This document shows, one piece after another, positions 36,801 to 37,876 of a DNA stretch of 37,876 nt. The stretch comes from a virus, in IMG/VR virus record IMGVR_UViG_3300048008_000051, positions 1 through 37,876 of that record; one strand, 5' to 3'. The notes under the pieces are model-generated. The model worked only from the letters and a program-made list of their open reading frames with translations, was not told where the DNA came from and made no database searches. The translations under genes and the position numbers were made by a program. Within the stretch, counting starts at the first letter, position 1; each line of letters opens with the position of its first letter.

Positions 36801-37200
36801 GTTTAACTCTGAGGTCCAGCAACAGCGTGACTTGTTTAACGCACAGAACGGTCTCCTTATTGCTCAATCTAATGCACAGTGGCGTCAGACTGTATCTACA
36901 GCTAACAGTGCAGCGCAGAACGAAAGCAACATGAACTTCGCTAAGACTATTAATGCTCTGACTGCTACCAACCTGGATGCTTACTGGCAGAGAGAGCGTG
37001 ACGTTATGAGCTTTGCTTACGCTTCAGGTGAGAGTGCTGCAGATCGTGTTGCTACTATCCTTCAGACAGAGCTTGAGGCTGAACTAAAAGCACAGTATCA
37101 AGATGCAGCGGGTAAAGGTAATTTATTTGCTACTCTCCTTAAGGGTGGTCTAAACTATATGGGTCTTAGCTCCAGTGCAAAAAGCACACTAGTAGGATAG
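33871..37200 (+). CDS. Putative internal virion (ejection) protein, 1109 aa
   Basis: Residues 1-460 are mixed and contain NGDGTVSAPNGALYDGDQGG. The middle has QGGAVRGYADGGDVALIKLA (475-494) and GTVYADDGVDVSEGMD (531-546). From about residue 550 the protein is Gln/Ala/Asn-rich and helical, with degenerate repeats such as MNLNNLSNRQAMVMAEAAAL, MANLNNRQQAAVQNAQ and MTNLSNDQQTAMFKSQQ. This composition fits large internal or ejection proteins of podoviruses that extend the tail across the envelope. The next gene encodes a virion lysozyme, as in such modules. Confidence 0.7.
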   Translation: MASELNNVEKLLVSSHGFTDNGDGTVSAPNGALYDGDQGGYFTETGAAPVNTTSTATVVDAQGAGTKYLKTEGALTYGALNISDLPAAERNAISGSDRHTILEDGTITFEDTDGSIQLVPQGTTQASVDLSMVDTNAIQELADLKFLAQNTGVSSYELNKAYEAIGLDASDNMAFVKADRILTEAGYTPGDNAGFYGNNQAVDEGAKILAERWKQAPTEEQMIEAGLDPANVIVSNNSLANSVYLQEQLAAKGLNSTATSARISGDTAERLASSKEDYSTRLANNAYWGEKIKATGSYDNATLDMTEWDLIKKKKPIVSDTYQKESTTALPANTGVFDYAAGENVPVQAVPQTVTQQVTPPSYYNQPVPTATKSITDEQAGTFSKQLQTAGLSAVPTTATYKTHYAGTPSLVDPTLYAPVGGGTGPQQVIYENNLGQRMTITEVNGAPTTYVPPGFVRKGTMQEIMQQQSTNMAQGGAVRGYADGGDVALIKLAKMNGFKGDDIATARSFMNASEGLRNKVKAMGALKKPGTVYADDGVDVSEGMDAEEENQDPFTVQQAQRTQNLITQTMQPMQAPVSYQQPVAADFIPVDAGQATPIAPYAEAATVGTVQQATQQDTPTAQTYDFAPAYTQVQAETAGLQPAQGVVSDQAQVAAQQQTTSAVTGMQAAQGVSTDVVAPAPRDLQTGELIDPVANAASAAAFTEQVQAATATPSAQATVQGQLEGLMQQFEGGETPAWAAGSMRTAMATLSARGLGASSLAGQAVIQATMEAALPIAQMDAQVQAQFESQNLTNRQQRAMLSAQQRATFLGMEFDQAFQARVQNSARIGDIANMNFSAEQNIALENARAANTMNLNNLSNRQAMVMAEAAALSNLDMANLNNRQQAAVQNAQSFLQMDMTNLSNDQQTAMFKSQQNIQALFTDQAAENAAEQFNATSQNQTDQYFANLRSQTSQFNASQQNAMDQFNVNSVNALREFNSEVQQQRDLFNAQNGLLIAQSNAQWRQTVSTANSAAQNESNMNFAKTINALTATNLDAYWQRERDVMSFAYASGESAADRVATILQTELEAELKAQYQDAAGKGNLFATLLKGGLNYMGLSSSAKSTLVG
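36355..36860 (+). repeat. Degenerate Asn/Gln-rich coding repeats in the ejection protein
   Basis: The encoded segment has at least six imperfect units of roughly 25-30 residues around the core [MF]-x-x-[NL]-x-x-x-Q-x-x-A-[MV], e.g. MNLNNLSNRQAMV, ANLNNRQQAAV, TNLSNDQQTAM, QFNASQQNAMDQF. It suggests a long repeated helix. Confidence 0.6.
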
Positions 37201-37219
37201 TAGATAAGAAAGAAAAGAC

Positions 37220-37876
37220 ATGGCAGAGATTAGCTTAGCAGACGAGATAGTAAAGAGAGCTACAGAGATACCTAGCATAAGTGGGCGTAGTAAGAGTGCT
37301 AGTGGTATTATGTCTCGTAAAGTCATTGATGCTGGCGCTGAGGACTACGACATACAAAGCTACATTGGTGATTACCTAGCTACTATACGTGAAGAGCGTA
37401 CCCCTATGACGTTTGATGCTTATGAAGCTGAGGATATTGATGCACGGGTAGATGCTATGGATGCACAGTCCCAGCGTAGTGAACTATCTGAGCTTACGGG
37501 GGCAACTTACTACCAAGAGAATGGTTCCATAGAACAGGGAAGCTATTATGATGTAGCTACTCGTCTGTCTAATGACCTTATGAATGACTTTGATCTCACT
37601 AAAGAACAGGCAGCAGGTCTTGTGGGTAATCTGGCGTATGAGACTGGTAACTTTAAGTACGCCCAAGAGATTGCTCCTACCGTAAAGGGTAGCCGTGGTG
37701 GTTATGGTATAGCTCAATGGACTGGACCTAGACGAGAGGCTTTTGAAAGCTGGGCAACTAGCCAAGGCTTAGACCTCTCTTCTTATGAAGCTAACTACGG
37801 GTATCTTAAGAAGGAACTAAGTAGTAAGGATGCTGTCATTGGTGACATAGGCATGAACACTATCGCTAAACTAAAA
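37220..37876 (+). CDS. Virion tail-lysozyme protein, cut by right edge
   Basis: The frame starts MAEISLADEIVKRATEIPSI and is open for 219 codons to the window end. Residues 122-180 (DLTKEQAAGLVGNLAYETGN, GGYGIAQWTGPRREAFESWA) match the phage tail lysozyme domain (Phage_lysozyme2), with Glu141 in the GNLxxETG motif as the probable catalytic acid. It would digest peptidoglycan during DNA entry. It follows the 1109-residue ejection protein by 19 bp. The C-terminal part, probably large, is outside the window. Confidence 0.85.
   Translation, partial: MAEISLADEIVKRATEIPSISGRSKSASGIMSRKVIDAGAEDYDIQSYIGDYLATIREERTPMTFDAYEAEDIDARVDAMDAQSQRSELSELTGATYYQENGSIEQGSYYDVATRLSNDLMNDFDLTKEQAAGLVGNLAYETGNFKYAQEIAPTVKGSRGGYGIAQWTGPRREAFESWATSQGLDLSSYEANYGYLKKELSSKDAVIGDIGMNTIAKLK

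Noticed and set aside
1-37876. tRNA genes and CRISPR arrays
   Set aside because: By eye I saw no cloverleaf-like sequences with T-arm GGTTCRANYCC and no regularly spaced repeats with unique spacers; a covariance-model search could still find a divergent tRNA.

Overview
The window looks like part of a tailed, short-tailed (podovirus-like) phage genome from a marine alphaproteobacterial host. Evidence for a phage: small and large terminase, portal, scaffold, HK97-fold-type major capsid, P22-like tail hub, a series of tail fibre/adhesin genes, ejection-type proteins and a virion lysozyme, all on one strand in the usual morphogenetic order. Evidence for an alphaproteobacterial host is indirect: a holin of the type found with gene transfer agents, a DUF1127 protein, a DUF6127-like protein and CTTGACA-type -35 boxes. 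The style of the tail and small basic proteins is one I associate with marine phages. This is inference; no host gene flanks the window.

Layout. Positions 1-8351 hold about 28 tightly packed leftward genes (many linked by ATGA or TAATG overlaps): a DUF3310 protein, ThyX, a primase without helicase, a tyrosine integrase, a helix-hairpin-helix glycosylase-like protein and many small acidic or basic unknowns. The operon runs off the left edge, so polymerase and helicase may lie beyond it. Positions 8352-9278 form a non-coding control region with a leftward promoter, G-rich and C-rich structured DNA, several dyads, two rightward promoters and an array of six dyads. Positions 9279-37876 are rightward: lysis genes first (possible antiholin, GTA-type holin, M15 peptidase), a run of small basic proteins, a DUF1127 gene, then packaging, capsid, tail, fibres and ejection proteins, ending inside a virion lysozyme gene.

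Regulation. Two operator-like systems stand out. In the leftward operon, five copies of a TCGGA-N3-TCCGA palindrome lie upstream of gene starts, at two preferred distances (25-26 bp or 112-114 bp). In the rightward promoter zone, six copies of a TAGTT-NN-AACT dyad cover 150 bp, one of them inside the -35/-10 spacer. An intrinsic terminator separates the first leftward gene from the rest, another sits between scaffold and capsid genes, and a good sigma70-type promoter lies before the ejection-protein genes. No classical phage repressor was recognised.

The most unusual points are the palindrome family, the dyad array, a 161-bp out-of-frame overlap at the start of the large terminase, a short GG-x-V motif recurring in several otherwise unrelated proteins, a ParB-like polyvalent protein beside the portal and a phage-borne DUF1127 gene.
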